A stretch of 64,000 nt of DNA, taken from the NCBI GenBank assembly GCA_965277435.1, contig OZ255821.1:682001-746000 (forward strand), written 5' to 3'. The first letter of the stretch is position 1. Every line of letters starts with the position of its first letter. Position numbers and translations under genes: made by a program. The stretch comes from Bog-105 sp965277435 (lineage in GTDB: Bacteria > Acidobacteriota > Terriglobia > Bryobacterales > Bryobacteraceae). The notes beneath the pieces were generated by a model. It was not told the origin of the DNA and did not search any database. It saw nothing but the letters and a program-made list of their open reading frames with translations. Of this stretch, positions 26,597 to 34,686 are shown one piece after another.

Positions 26597-28531
26597 ATGT
26601 TACCCGGCGCTACGCTCCACAATCCGCTCCTTATCAACAGCATTGGGCACAGCGCTGGACTGCTGGTGTTTGGCCTCATCATTGTTCTCTTGATTCGCGA
26701 TGGGCGGACCCATGGTATCCGTCAAACGCGTTTGTCGCTGGCGGCGGCAGCCCTGGCATTCGCCTGGAACGCAGGGTCGCTGGTGGCTATCGGGTCGGGC
26801 AACCAGAGCCCACTGCTGATGGGGATTGTCATGACGGTGAGCTTTTCAGTGCTCAGTTTTCTGCCGGCCGTTCTGCTCCAGGTGGCCTTGCGAGGCACGC
26901 AGTCCATGTTGGTAACTACGGGCCTCGTAACGGCCGGGTATCTGGTGAGCGCGGCGGCGGTATTGCTGCACGCGAGCGAACTGGTCTTTCCTGCGTTCGG
27001 TGCGCACCAGGTGGCGCTCGCGACCATCGCGTTTGGCTTTGGGCTGCTGCTGGTGGTGAGTCTGTTTTCTCTGCGACGCCGCGAGCCCATTAATTCCGGC
27101 GGGCTGCCGGAATGGATTTCGCTCACTTGCCTGCTGCTGTTCACCACCTCTTTTCTGCACTTCGGTTATGAGCACGTCCAGTCTCCGTGGGCGGCCGAAG
27201 TAACCTGGCATCACATCGGCATTCCCGTGGTGCTGATTGTTCTGCTGCAGGATTACCGGTTTTTGCTGCTCGATACGTTTAGCCGCTTTCTAATGAATTT
27301 CGGCCTGGCGGCTCTCTATATCGCTGGTCTGCTGTTGCTGGATCAGCACTTCCGATTGTGGGAAGTGATGCAACGTAGCACTTATCTGGCGGGGCTATGC
27401 CTAGTGGGGTTGTGTGTATCGCTGATCCTCTATGCGCACGTGCGTAACGTGCTGGAAGCCTGGATGAGCCGCGTAATTTTTCATCGCCGGACGACCGACG
27501 ATTGCAGCCAGATCATAACCAGATTGTCGGCGGCCGCGCGCTCGGAGAATGAGTTACTCGAGCGGGCGGCGCACGAAGTGGCGCGCCACGTACGCACCGA
27601 GCGCTTTGCGATCGTCGATGAGTTGCCGGGAACGAAACGGCTCGAGACACCCTCCTTTCTGTTCCGCGAGCCGGGTCTGGCGGAATCCCGGCCGCATGGC
27701 TTTTCCGCCGAAGCGCAGATCCCGCTGCGCTTCTCGAGCGGAGATTCCCGATACCTGATGCTCGGCGCGCGCCGCGGCGGCCGCCGCTACTTTAGCGAAG
27801 ATCTCGAAGATATGCGACGCCTTGCCGCCGTCATGGTGGAGCAGGTGGAGCGCTTTCGCGCCGATGAGTTAAAGCGGTTGGTGGCGCAGGCTGAACTGCG
27901 CGCCCTGCAGGCTCAAGTCAACCCGCACTTCCTCTTCAACGCGCTGAATACCCTCTATGGAACCATCGATCGCGGCTCGTTCGAAGCGCGCCGGATGGTC
28001 TTAAACCTGGCCGACATTTTTCGCTACTGCCTGCAAGGCGATCGAGCAGTGATTCAACTCTCTGAAGAAGTGCGGATCATCCAGGCCTATCTGGAAATTG
28101 AATCACTGCGCCTGGGGGACCGGTTGACCACCGAGCTGCTGGTCAGCCCATCGGCGAGCGTGACCATGATTCCCATTCTTTCGATCCAGCCGCTGGTGGA
28201 GAATGCAGTAAAACACGGCATCGCCGAAAAAAATGGCGGCGGACGCGTTTCGCTGCGGGCGGACAAGACAACGGATGGCCTACGCATTACGGTAGAAGAC
28301 ACCGGAATCGGGTTTCAGCGAAGCGCTGAAAGAGCGGGCAGCAGCACTGGAGTCGGTCTGGAAAATGTGCGCAGACGTCTGGTGCTGTGTCACGGGCCGC
28401 AAGCCGAGCTGCACATTCACTCAGACAGCAACGGCAGCACCGTCACTTTCTTTGTGCCCGATCCCGTTTACCCGGATTTGCCTCCAACGAATACCAGGGA
28501 AGAGCAGCAAGCCGCTCGTGGCGTCGGATAG
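26597..28531 (+). CDS. LytS/YehU-type membrane sensor histidine kinase
   Basis: 644 residues from ATG 26597. About seven transmembrane helices occupy residues 18-285. A weak GAF-like region follows (about 300-420). The His_kinase domain contains QAQVNPHFLFNALNTL with phospho-acceptor His444. The ATPase domain shows PLVENAVKHG (N box), DTGIGF (G1) and GVGLENVRRRL (G2). This matches the family that pairs with LytTR response regulators. The regulator gene begins 84 nt downstream. The ligand is not predictable; two TonB receptor genes flank the pair. Confidence 0.92.
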   Translation: MLPGATLHNPLLINSIGHSAGLLVFGLIIVLLIRDGRTHGIRQTRLSLAAAALAFAWNAGSLVAIGSGNQSPLLMGIVMTVSFSVLSFLPAVLLQVALRGTQSMLVTTGLVTAGYLVSAAAVLLHASELVFPAFGAHQVALATIAFGFGLLLVVSLFSLRRREPINSGGLPEWISLTCLLLFTTSFLHFGYEHVQSPWAAEVTWHHIGIPVVLIVLLQDYRFLLLDTFSRFLMNFGLAALYIAGLLLLDQHFRLWEVMQRSTYLAGLCLVGLCVSLILYAHVRNVLEAWMSRVIFHRRTTDDCSQIITRLSAAARSENELLERAAHEVARHVRTERFAIVDELPGTKRLETPSFLFREPGLAESRPHGFSAEAQIPLRFSSGDSRYLMLGARRGGRRYFSEDLEDMRRLAAVMVEQVERFRADELKRLVAQAELRALQAQVNPHFLFNALNTLYGTIDRGSFEARRMVLNLADIFRYCLQGDRAVIQLSEEVRIIQAYLEIESLRLGDRLTTELLVSPSASVTMIPILSIQPLVENAVKHGIAEKNGGGRVSLRADKTTDGLRITVEDTGIGFQRSAERAGSSTGVGLENVRRRLVLCHGPQAELHIHSDSNGSTVTFFVPDPVYPDLPPTNTREEQQAARGVG

Positions 28532-28615
28532 TTCGTTCATCACCCTTTTCCGCCCGCACAACAGTAAAGTCTCTCGCTTCTCTAGAGTTGCGTTGTACCG
28601 TAGTGTTTTTCCCGT

Positions 28616-29374
28616 ATGCGCGCGTTGATTGTAGATGATGAACCGGTCGCACGCAAAGTTCTCCGTGAGGAACTGGAACGGGTGGAGTTCGTCGAGATTG
28701 CAGGCGAGGCTGACTCCGGGCAGGCCGCGCTCGCAAAAATCAATGGCCTCAAGCCGGACCTGGTGTTTCTCGACATTCAGATGCCGATGATGGGCGGCTT
28801 CGAAGTTTTAGAACAGCTGAATGGCGCTTATCTACCCGCAGTCATTATGGTGACGGCTTACGATCAGCATGCCATTCGCGCTTTTGAAGCCGGAGCCATC
28901 GGTTATTTGCTGAAACCTGTGAGTCAACAGCGCTTGCTGCAGGCCGTCGAGCGCGCGCGACGCATTTCACAAAATCCGGTGCAAGCCGCTGAGAACATCG
29001 CGCAGTTGCAGGAGCTCTCGCCGAAACTGCTCCCGAGACTGCCCAAGGTTCGTAAGATCGTCGGCAAGCTCGGCGAAGAGTATTTTCTGCTGAGTCTGGG
29101 CGAAGTGCTGGCTTTCCAGGCGGAGGGCGATCTCATCTGGATCATCACCGTTAAGCAACGTTATCTGGCAACCCAGAATCTGCGCGCCATCGAGGAGCGG
29201 CTGCAAGATACGTCGTTTCGGCGGATCCATCGCAATGCACTGGTCAATATCGAGCAAGTGCGAAAATTGAGCATGCTTTCGAGTCAACGCTGGCTGGTGA
29301 CGCTCAACAACTCTCAGGAGTTTGTAGTCAGCAAGCGGCAGGCGAAGAATATCCGCGACGTGCTGCAATGGTGA
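28616..29374 (+). CDS. LytTR-family DNA-binding response regulator
   Basis: 252 residues from ATG 28616. The receiver domain (1-120) has the acidic pair VDDEP (Asp7, Asp8), phospho-acceptor Asp53 in VFLDIQMPMMGG, Thr in VMVTAYD and Lys in LLKPVS. The C-terminal LytTR domain (about 145-250) shows LIWIITVKQRYLATQNL and FRRIHRNALVNIEQV. It should bind imperfect direct repeats upstream of target genes. Immediate context points to the flanking TonB receptors as candidate targets, though no LytTR site could be pinned down. Confidence 0.93.
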   Translation: MRALIVDDEPVARKVLREELERVEFVEIAGEADSGQAALAKINGLKPDLVFLDIQMPMMGGFEVLEQLNGAYLPAVIMVTAYDQHAIRAFEAGAIGYLLKPVSQQRLLQAVERARRISQNPVQAAENIAQLQELSPKLLPRLPKVRKIVGKLGEEYFLLSLGEVLAFQAEGDLIWIITVKQRYLATQNLRAIEERLQDTSFRRIHRNALVNIEQVRKLSMLSSQRWLVTLNNSQEFVVSKRQAKNIRDVLQW

Positions 29375-29507
29375 AGTCCGGTCACTTCTGAATCCAGTCC
29401 ACTCGCGGCTCTATGAGCCCGCTGGTTAGGATTCACTCGGAGTTACGCGCCGTTTGCGGTTTCATGGAAGATCAGCGGATCAACAAAGTTCAGGTTCAGG
29501 AGTAGAG

Positions 29508-32117
29508 GTGAATCGAGTAGTAACTAGTGTTTTCGTAACGGTCCTGTTGTTTCTGGCAAATCGACCGGCCAGTTTGTCCGCTCAATCGTTGGGCAACGCC
29601 GGGACCGTGCAAGGTGTGGTGACTGATCCGTCAGGCGCGATTGTGCCGGATGCCAAGGTGACGTTGAGGAATCCCGTGAGCGGTTACACGCAAGCGGTAA
29701 ATACGGGTGCGGATGGCGGGTACCGGCTGGGGAATATCCCGCCAAATTCCTATCATTTGGAAGTGACGGCACCCGGGTTTTCGGCTTTTAATCAGGACGT
29801 TTCGGTCCGAAGCTCCGTGCCGATGCAGGTCACCGCAAAACTTGCGTTGTCGGGTTCCGCGACCACCGTAAACGTGGAGGCAACCGGCGCAGACCTGCTT
29901 GAAAATGATCCTTCTGCTCACACTGACGTGGATAGCAGCCAGATCAATCGTTTGCCCACCTTCGATCCGGGTGCGGGACTCAGTCAGGCCATTACTTACA
30001 GCACGGGCGGCGTAGCTGCGGACGCGAATGGATTCTTTCATCCGATGGGTGACCACGGGCAGGTGACTTTTGTAATCGATGGCCAGCCGATCAGCGACCA
30101 GCAGAGTAAAGTCTTTTCGACACAGCTGCCCACCAGCGCTATTCAAAGCATGTCGCTCACTACAGGCGCGCCCGGTGCGGAGTTTGGCGACAAATCAAGC
30201 CTGGTCGATCAGATCACGACCAAGTCGGGATTGGGTGCGATGCGGCAATTCGGCAGCGCCGAAGCTTACTATGGCAGCTTTGGTTCGGTAGGCGGTGATG
30301 TGTCCTATGGTTTTGGCAACGAGAAGATGGGAAATTTTCTGGCGGTAGACGGCAGCCGCAGCGGCCGTTTTCTCGACACGCCCGAGTTCTCGATATTCCA
30401 CGACAAGGGCAACAACGGAACGATTTTTGACCGCTTCGATCTGCAGCCTTCCCCCAAAGACGCGATCCACCTGAATCTATTTGTGGCGCGCAATTGGATT
30501 CAGATTCCCAACGATTACGACCAGCTGGCGCAGGATCAGCGGCAGCGGGTTTTCACCTGGAACATCGCTCCCGGCTTCCAGCACACTTTTAATCCGCACG
30601 TGTTGTTGACGGTGAATCCGTACGTTCGCAAAGATCAGTTTCACTATTACGCCAGCGATAATCCGTTTGCCGACACTCCCTCTACGCAAAGCCAGGATCG
30701 GGCGCTATTTAACTATGGAATTCGCAGCGATCTCGCTATCAGCAAAGGGCGGCACAATATCAAAATCGGGCTGGATGTAAAACAGACTCGTTTGGTGGAA
30801 CAATTCGGATTCGGCATCACCGATCCGACCTTCAATCCGCCGTGCCTGGATGCAAGCGGCAATGCCGTTACGGATCCCACACTTGTTGACCCCAACCAGT
30901 GCGGTAATTCAGGCTTTGTGACGAATCCCAATGTGCAGCCAGGCCTCATCCCGTTTGACCTGTCACGCAACGGTTCGCTGTTTCAGTACAACGCGAAGCA
31001 CAATATCAACCAATATGCTTTCTACGGGCAGGATGCGATCACGCTGGGTAATTTTTTGCTGACGCTCGGCTTGCGAGGCGATATGTACTATGGCCTGACA
31101 TCCGGCAGCCAGCCGGAACCGCGTGCCGGTCTTGCCTATAACATCAAGAAAACGGGCACAGTGTTGCGCGCTGCGTATTCGCATACGTATGAAACTCCGT
31201 TTAATGAGAACCTGCTGCTTTCGAGTGCTACCGGTCTGACGAATGGCGTGGCGCAGGCAGTGCTAGGCGTGAGCGCCGCGCCGGCCATTCACCCCGGCAT
31301 TCGAAACCAGTACAACACTGGTTTCCAGCAGGCGATCGGGAAATACATTCTGATCGACGCAGATTATTTTTGGAAATACACACGCAATGCTTTCGACTTT
31401 AGTGTGTTGCAGAACACCACTATCACGTTTCCGATTTCCTGGGCTCGATCGAAACTGGATGGCGTTACGGGACGAGTAAGTAGTACCGACATTCACGGCT
31501 TCACTGCCTATTGGACATTCGGTCATACCCGCGCTCGCTACTTCCCGGACCAGACCGGCGGCCTTCTTAACACATCGCTGGTGCCCGCCGGCGTTTTTCG
31601 TATCGATCATGACCAAGCCTTTCAATCCACTGTTATGGGCCGCTATCAGATTAATAAGAATACCGAGTACGTGGACTTGAGCTGGCGTTATGATAGCGGC
31701 TTGGTGGTCAGCGGCATCCCGGACGCCGGGGCCGCCTTGGACCCTACGGTCGTGAGTGCCAATCAGCAGGTTTCTCTCGGCTTGTCTTGCGGCGGGACGG
31801 CTGCGGTCTTTGGCACGCCGCTCACCCCATCGATTTGCGGAAACAATCCGGTACTTTCGAAGCTAATCACGCTCCCCCAGATCGGCCAGGAAAACGACGA
31901 TCACAACCCGGATCGCGTGAAGGCGCGCAACACCTTCAACTTGAGCGTCGGCACGGACAACCTGTTGCATACCGAAAAACGGGAACGTTTCACGGCGTCG
32001 ATTCAGGTGGAGAACATCACGAACAATGAAGCCGTTTACAATTTTCTTTCGACTTTTAGCGGCACCCATTTTTTACAGCCGCGCACGGTGCTAGTAAAGT
32101 TTGGGTTTGTTTTTTGA
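29508..32117 (+). CDS. TonB-dependent receptor with carboxypeptidase-regulatory-like N-domain
   Basis: 869 residues from GTG 29508; the frame is open upstream, but AGGAG at 29499 and the signal peptide (VVTSVFVTVLLFLANRPASLSAQ) support this start. A regulatory-like domain (VQGVVTDPSGAIVPDAKVTL) is followed by a plug (QVTFVIDGQPISDQQSK) and a barrel whose strands end in the classical C-terminal pattern VLVKFGFVF. It is shorter than the receptor at 23032-26472 and closer to ordinary ligand-gated porins. It lies 133 nt after the LytTR regulator on the same strand. Ligand unknown. Confidence 0.88.
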   Translation: MNRVVTSVFVTVLLFLANRPASLSAQSLGNAGTVQGVVTDPSGAIVPDAKVTLRNPVSGYTQAVNTGADGGYRLGNIPPNSYHLEVTAPGFSAFNQDVSVRSSVPMQVTAKLALSGSATTVNVEATGADLLENDPSAHTDVDSSQINRLPTFDPGAGLSQAITYSTGGVAADANGFFHPMGDHGQVTFVIDGQPISDQQSKVFSTQLPTSAIQSMSLTTGAPGAEFGDKSSLVDQITTKSGLGAMRQFGSAEAYYGSFGSVGGDVSYGFGNEKMGNFLAVDGSRSGRFLDTPEFSIFHDKGNNGTIFDRFDLQPSPKDAIHLNLFVARNWIQIPNDYDQLAQDQRQRVFTWNIAPGFQHTFNPHVLLTVNPYVRKDQFHYYASDNPFADTPSTQSQDRALFNYGIRSDLAISKGRHNIKIGLDVKQTRLVEQFGFGITDPTFNPPCLDASGNAVTDPTLVDPNQCGNSGFVTNPNVQPGLIPFDLSRNGSLFQYNAKHNINQYAFYGQDAITLGNFLLTLGLRGDMYYGLTSGSQPEPRAGLAYNIKKTGTVLRAAYSHTYETPFNENLLLSSATGLTNGVAQAVLGVSAAPAIHPGIRNQYNTGFQQAIGKYILIDADYFWKYTRNAFDFSVLQNTTITFPISWARSKLDGVTGRVSSTDIHGFTAYWTFGHTRARYFPDQTGGLLNTSLVPAGVFRIDHDQAFQSTVMGRYQINKNTEYVDLSWRYDSGLVVSGIPDAGAALDPTVVSANQQVSLGLSCGGTAAVFGTPLTPSICGNNPVLSKLITLPQIGQENDDHNPDRVKARNTFNLSVGTDNLLHTEKRERFTASIQVENITNNEAVYNFLSTFSGTHFLQPRTVLVKFGFVF

Positions 32118-32150
32118 CGCGTTCTGGGAAATTGATTAAAACCAATTTAG

Positions 32151-32212
32151 CCGCAGATGAACTCGGATCAACGCAGATAAAACATTAATTTTCAATCAGC
32201 GTTTATCAGCGG
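32151..32212. repeat. Dispersed hairpin repeat, copy 2
   Basis: Same element as at 21533-21602. The left arm is identical over at least 28 nt, and the right arm is about ten nt shorter, so the hairpin is less regular. It sits between the second TonB receptor and the Sel1-repeat gene, as a possible terminator for both strands. Confidence 0.78.
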
Positions 32213-32234
32213 CCAACAATCTTCGGCAGCCTCT

Positions 32235-32639
32235 TCATTGCGATACCGGCGTGGCATCCAGCATCGCCTTCGCCGTATTTTGCATTTCTAGGAATCTTGC
32301 TCGCGCAAAACAATCGTGCGCTTCAGTTTTATCGACTTCGACGCCGGCCAGGCCCAACAGATATAAGGTCCCGAGATTTCTCCAGGCCAGCACTTCGCCC
32401 TGTTGCGCGGCCAAACGGTAATACTTCACCGCCTCCGGTCCGCTTTGCTTTACGCCTGCGCCAATCTGATGCAGGATGCCCATCATGAGCTGCGCTTTCA
32501 CCAAACCGGATTCAGCGAGCGGACGCGTCTTCTCGTAAACCCAAGACCCTTTGCCCTGAATCAGCGCCTCCATCATCGAGTCGAGATCGTAGCGAAGTAA
32601 GTCAGGCGCGGGTCCACTTGGAGGCGTCACGCTGACCAT
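32235..32639 (-). CDS. Small Sel1-like repeat protein
   Basis: 134 residues from ATG 32639, chosen because GGAGGA lies 6 nt upstream; the frame continues to 32765 but would then overlap the divergent acetamidase gene. Two Sel1/TPR-like helical repeats are visible: AESGLVKAQLMMGILHQIG then AVKYYRLAAQQGEVLAWRNL and LGTLYLLGLAGVEVDK. Such repeats mediate protein contacts. There is no signal peptide with this start. It is short for the family and may be a remnant of a longer protein. Confidence 0.6.
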   Translation of the reverse strand: MVSVTPPSGPAPDLLRYDLDSMMEALIQGKGSWVYEKTRPLAESGLVKAQLMMGILHQIGAGVKQSGPEAVKYYRLAAQQGEVLAWRNLGTLYLLGLAGVEVDKTEAHDCFARARFLEMQNTAKAMLDATPVSQ

Positions 32640-32733
32640 AATATGTCCTCCGCCGCCAGGTAAGTCATAATGGTGGCCACCCCGTTTGTCCGCTGCTTCC
32701 CTGTTGAATGTTTCGCCGCAGTACTCTCGTGCC

Positions 32734-33738
32734 ATGCGATATTTCTTACTTGCTTTATCTTCCATAGTCTTCTCTTATCCGATGCTGCAAGGCGCCGATT
32801 TTGATGTACCTGCTTCTCCATCAACCGTCGTTTGGGGCTATTATTCCGCCCAGGCCAAACCTGTGCTTACCGTTCATTCGGGGGACGTGGTGCGCATGCA
32901 CACCGTTTCCACCTGCTCGCTGGAGCGCATGGAAGCGGGCGGCGTGCCTCACGCGGCCATTCCGCAGTACGATCGCGACATCCACGAGCAAGTGAAAGAC
33001 AAAGGCCCGGGCGGCCATATACTGACCGGGCCAGTTGCGATTGCGGATGCGGAGCCCGGCGATGTTCTCGAAGTGCAAATTCAGAAGATCGAGATCGATG
33101 TCCCTTATGCGTGTAACGGCTTCGGTCCGGGCCGCGGGTTCCTGCCTAATGATTTTCCCTATGCCCGCACCAAAGTGATCCCGCTCGATCGCGAACACAT
33201 GCTGGCCCGATTTGCACCCGGGATTAACATTCCGCTACATCCTTTTTTCGGCAGTATGGGTGTCGCGCCTCCTTCAGCAGGGCGGATCAATAGCGGCCCA
33301 CCCTGGATGCATGGCGGCAACATGGATAACAAAGAGTTGGTAGCCGGCACCACGCTTTTCATTCCGGTGCATGCGCACGGCGCGCTTTTTGAAGCGGGCG
33401 ATGGCCATGCCGGGCAGGGAAACGGCGAGGTCGATATCACCGCTCTCGAAACCTGGCTGACCGGTACGTTCAAGTTCATCGTGCACAAAGATCAGCACTT
33501 GCTGTGGCCGCGCGGCGAAACGCCTGCGAGCTACATCGCCATGGGCTTTGACGAAGATCTAAGAATCGCAACCGAGATGGCGGTGCATAACATGATTGAT
33601 TTCTTGGTTAGCGAAAAACACCTGAGCCGCGAGGATGCTTATGCTCTTACCAGCGTGGCCATCGATGTCGATATTACGCAGCTCGTCGACGGCAAAGTGG
33701 GTGTTCACGCGATGTGCCCGAAGGGGATTTTTCATTAG
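32734..33738 (+). CDS. Exported acetamidase/formamidase family protein
   Basis: 334 residues from ATG 32734, with a signal peptide (YFLLALSSIVFSYPMLQGA). Family landmarks: HSGDVVRMHTVS near the start, GPVAIADAEPGDVLEV, FFGSMGVAPP, MHGGNMDNKELVAG and GDGHAGQGNGEVD. The last three contain the His and Asp residues expected at the metal-containing active site. Characterised relatives hydrolyse formamide or short amides to ammonia and the acid; the exact substrate here is open. It stands alone, divergent from the Sel1 gene. Confidence 0.85.
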   Translation: MRYFLLALSSIVFSYPMLQGADFDVPASPSTVVWGYYSAQAKPVLTVHSGDVVRMHTVSTCSLERMEAGGVPHAAIPQYDRDIHEQVKDKGPGGHILTGPVAIADAEPGDVLEVQIQKIEIDVPYACNGFGPGRGFLPNDFPYARTKVIPLDREHMLARFAPGINIPLHPFFGSMGVAPPSAGRINSGPPWMHGGNMDNKELVAGTTLFIPVHAHGALFEAGDGHAGQGNGEVDITALETWLTGTFKFIVHKDQHLLWPRGETPASYIAMGFDEDLRIATEMAVHNMIDFLVSEKHLSREDAYALTSVAIDVDITQLVDGKVGVHAMCPKGIFH

Positions 33739-33789
33739 CATTTGCGGTTGCCGCATTGCTTGATATCATCGGCTACAGTAGCTGTACCC

Positions 33790-34282
33790 ATGAGTACCCT
33801 ATCCACTGCGCTCACCTACCATGTGGAGTTGATCGATGGGCGTGAGATTCAGAAGCCGTTGCCCAAGAAACCGCAGCTTAATTCAGCGTCATCTTCTGCT
33901 CGTCTTTGGCAGGATACTTGACGAGAAACAATATCTGGCGGGACCAGAACTCAATGTGCTCTGCGGCCAAGACCGTCTGGTTCCAGACTTGGTTATCGTG
34001 CGTGAAGCAGCCGAGTACAAAGACGGCGACCTGGCGGAACCGCCGGTGCTGGCAGTTGAGATCCTCTCGCCGGGGCAAACGCTCTCGGACCTCTTCGACA
34101 AGTGTGAACGTCTCCTGCGTGCCGGTGCGCCGATGTGCTGGATCATCTGGCCGGAGCGCCGCAAAGCCTGGATGTACAATTCCGAAGATCTGAACCAGGC
34201 TCACGAGTCGTTGGTTGCGATGCTTTTCGACAGTAGTAGAGTCGAGATCCTTCTCTCAGAGATGTGGAGCAAGCTCGATTAA
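33790..34282 (+). pseudogene. Frameshifted Uma2-family (PD-(D/E)XK nuclease fold) gene
   Basis: The frame from ATG 33790 encodes the usual Uma2 opening (YHVELIDGREIQKPLPKK) but stops at a TGA after about 44 codons. The rest of the protein continues one frame over: SLIQRHLLLVFGRILD, LVPDLVIVREA, LAVEILSPGQTLSDLFDK and WIIWPERRKAWMY. The nuclease-fold Asp (VPDLV) and Glu (AVEIL) are both in the second part. The shift lies near 33866-33885. A short product from ATG 33836 would lack part of the N-domain. Uma2 proteins are widespread and often multi-copy, of uncertain biological role. Confidence 0.75.
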
Positions 34283-34302
34283 GCCTTGTCCTCAGTCTCC
34301 TC

Positions 34303-34332
34303 TTGACATACCTAAACGTCTAGGCCTAAGCT
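34303..34332 (+). promoter_or_regulatory. PadR promoter with operator between -35 and -10
   Basis: TTGACA (34303-34308) is a perfect -35 box; TAAGCT (34327-34332), 18 nt on, is a modest -10. Between them lies the near-perfect palindrome CCTAAACGTCTAGG (34311-34324). A bound repressor there would block RNA polymerase, so autoregulation by the PadR gene that starts 18 nt downstream is likely. Confidence 0.65.
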
Positions 34333-34350
34333 GTTACTGAGCCACGGCCC

Positions 34351-34677
34351 ATGCCCAAAAACGATCTCCAAGGCACCCTCGACCTCCTGGTCCTGAAAAC
34401 TCTTTCCCAGGTCGGCCCGCTGCACGGCTACGGCATCGTCCTCCACATCCAGAAAGCTTCCGCCGACTTGCTGCAAGTCGAAGAAGGCTCACTCTATCCC
34501 GCTTTGCATCGCATCGAGCAGCAGGGCTGGGCTTCGTCCGCTTGGGATCTCACCGAGACCGGACGCAAAGCGAAATATTACCGGCTCACGGCCGCCGGGC
34601 GCAAACAACTCCAGAAAGCCGAAAAAGACTTCGACCAGCTCATCAAGGGCGTTGTCTCTGTCTTGCAATACGCCTGA
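34351..34677 (+). CDS. PadR-family transcriptional repressor
   Basis: 108 residues from ATG 34351. The whole product is a PadR winged helix: GTLDLLVLKTLSQVGPLHGY, then LLQVEEGSLYPALHRIEQQG and the wing GRKAKYYRLTAAGRKQL. Acidobacterial ADOP operons are commonly headed by such a gene. The permease gene begins 9 nt downstream. PadR proteins release DNA on binding small aromatic or drug-like ligands, so it probably senses what the permease exports. Confidence 0.93.
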   Translation: MPKNDLQGTLDLLVLKTLSQVGPLHGYGIVLHIQKASADLLQVEEGSLYPALHRIEQQGWASSAWDLTETGRKAKYYRLTAAGRKQLQKAEKDFDQLIKGVVSVLQYA

Positions 34678-34686
34678 GGTAATTCC

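Noticed and set aside
33774..33786. Inverted repeat TACAG/CTGTA just before the Uma2 start
   Set aside because: Five-bp arms are short enough to occur by chance, and no promoter boxes are arranged around it.
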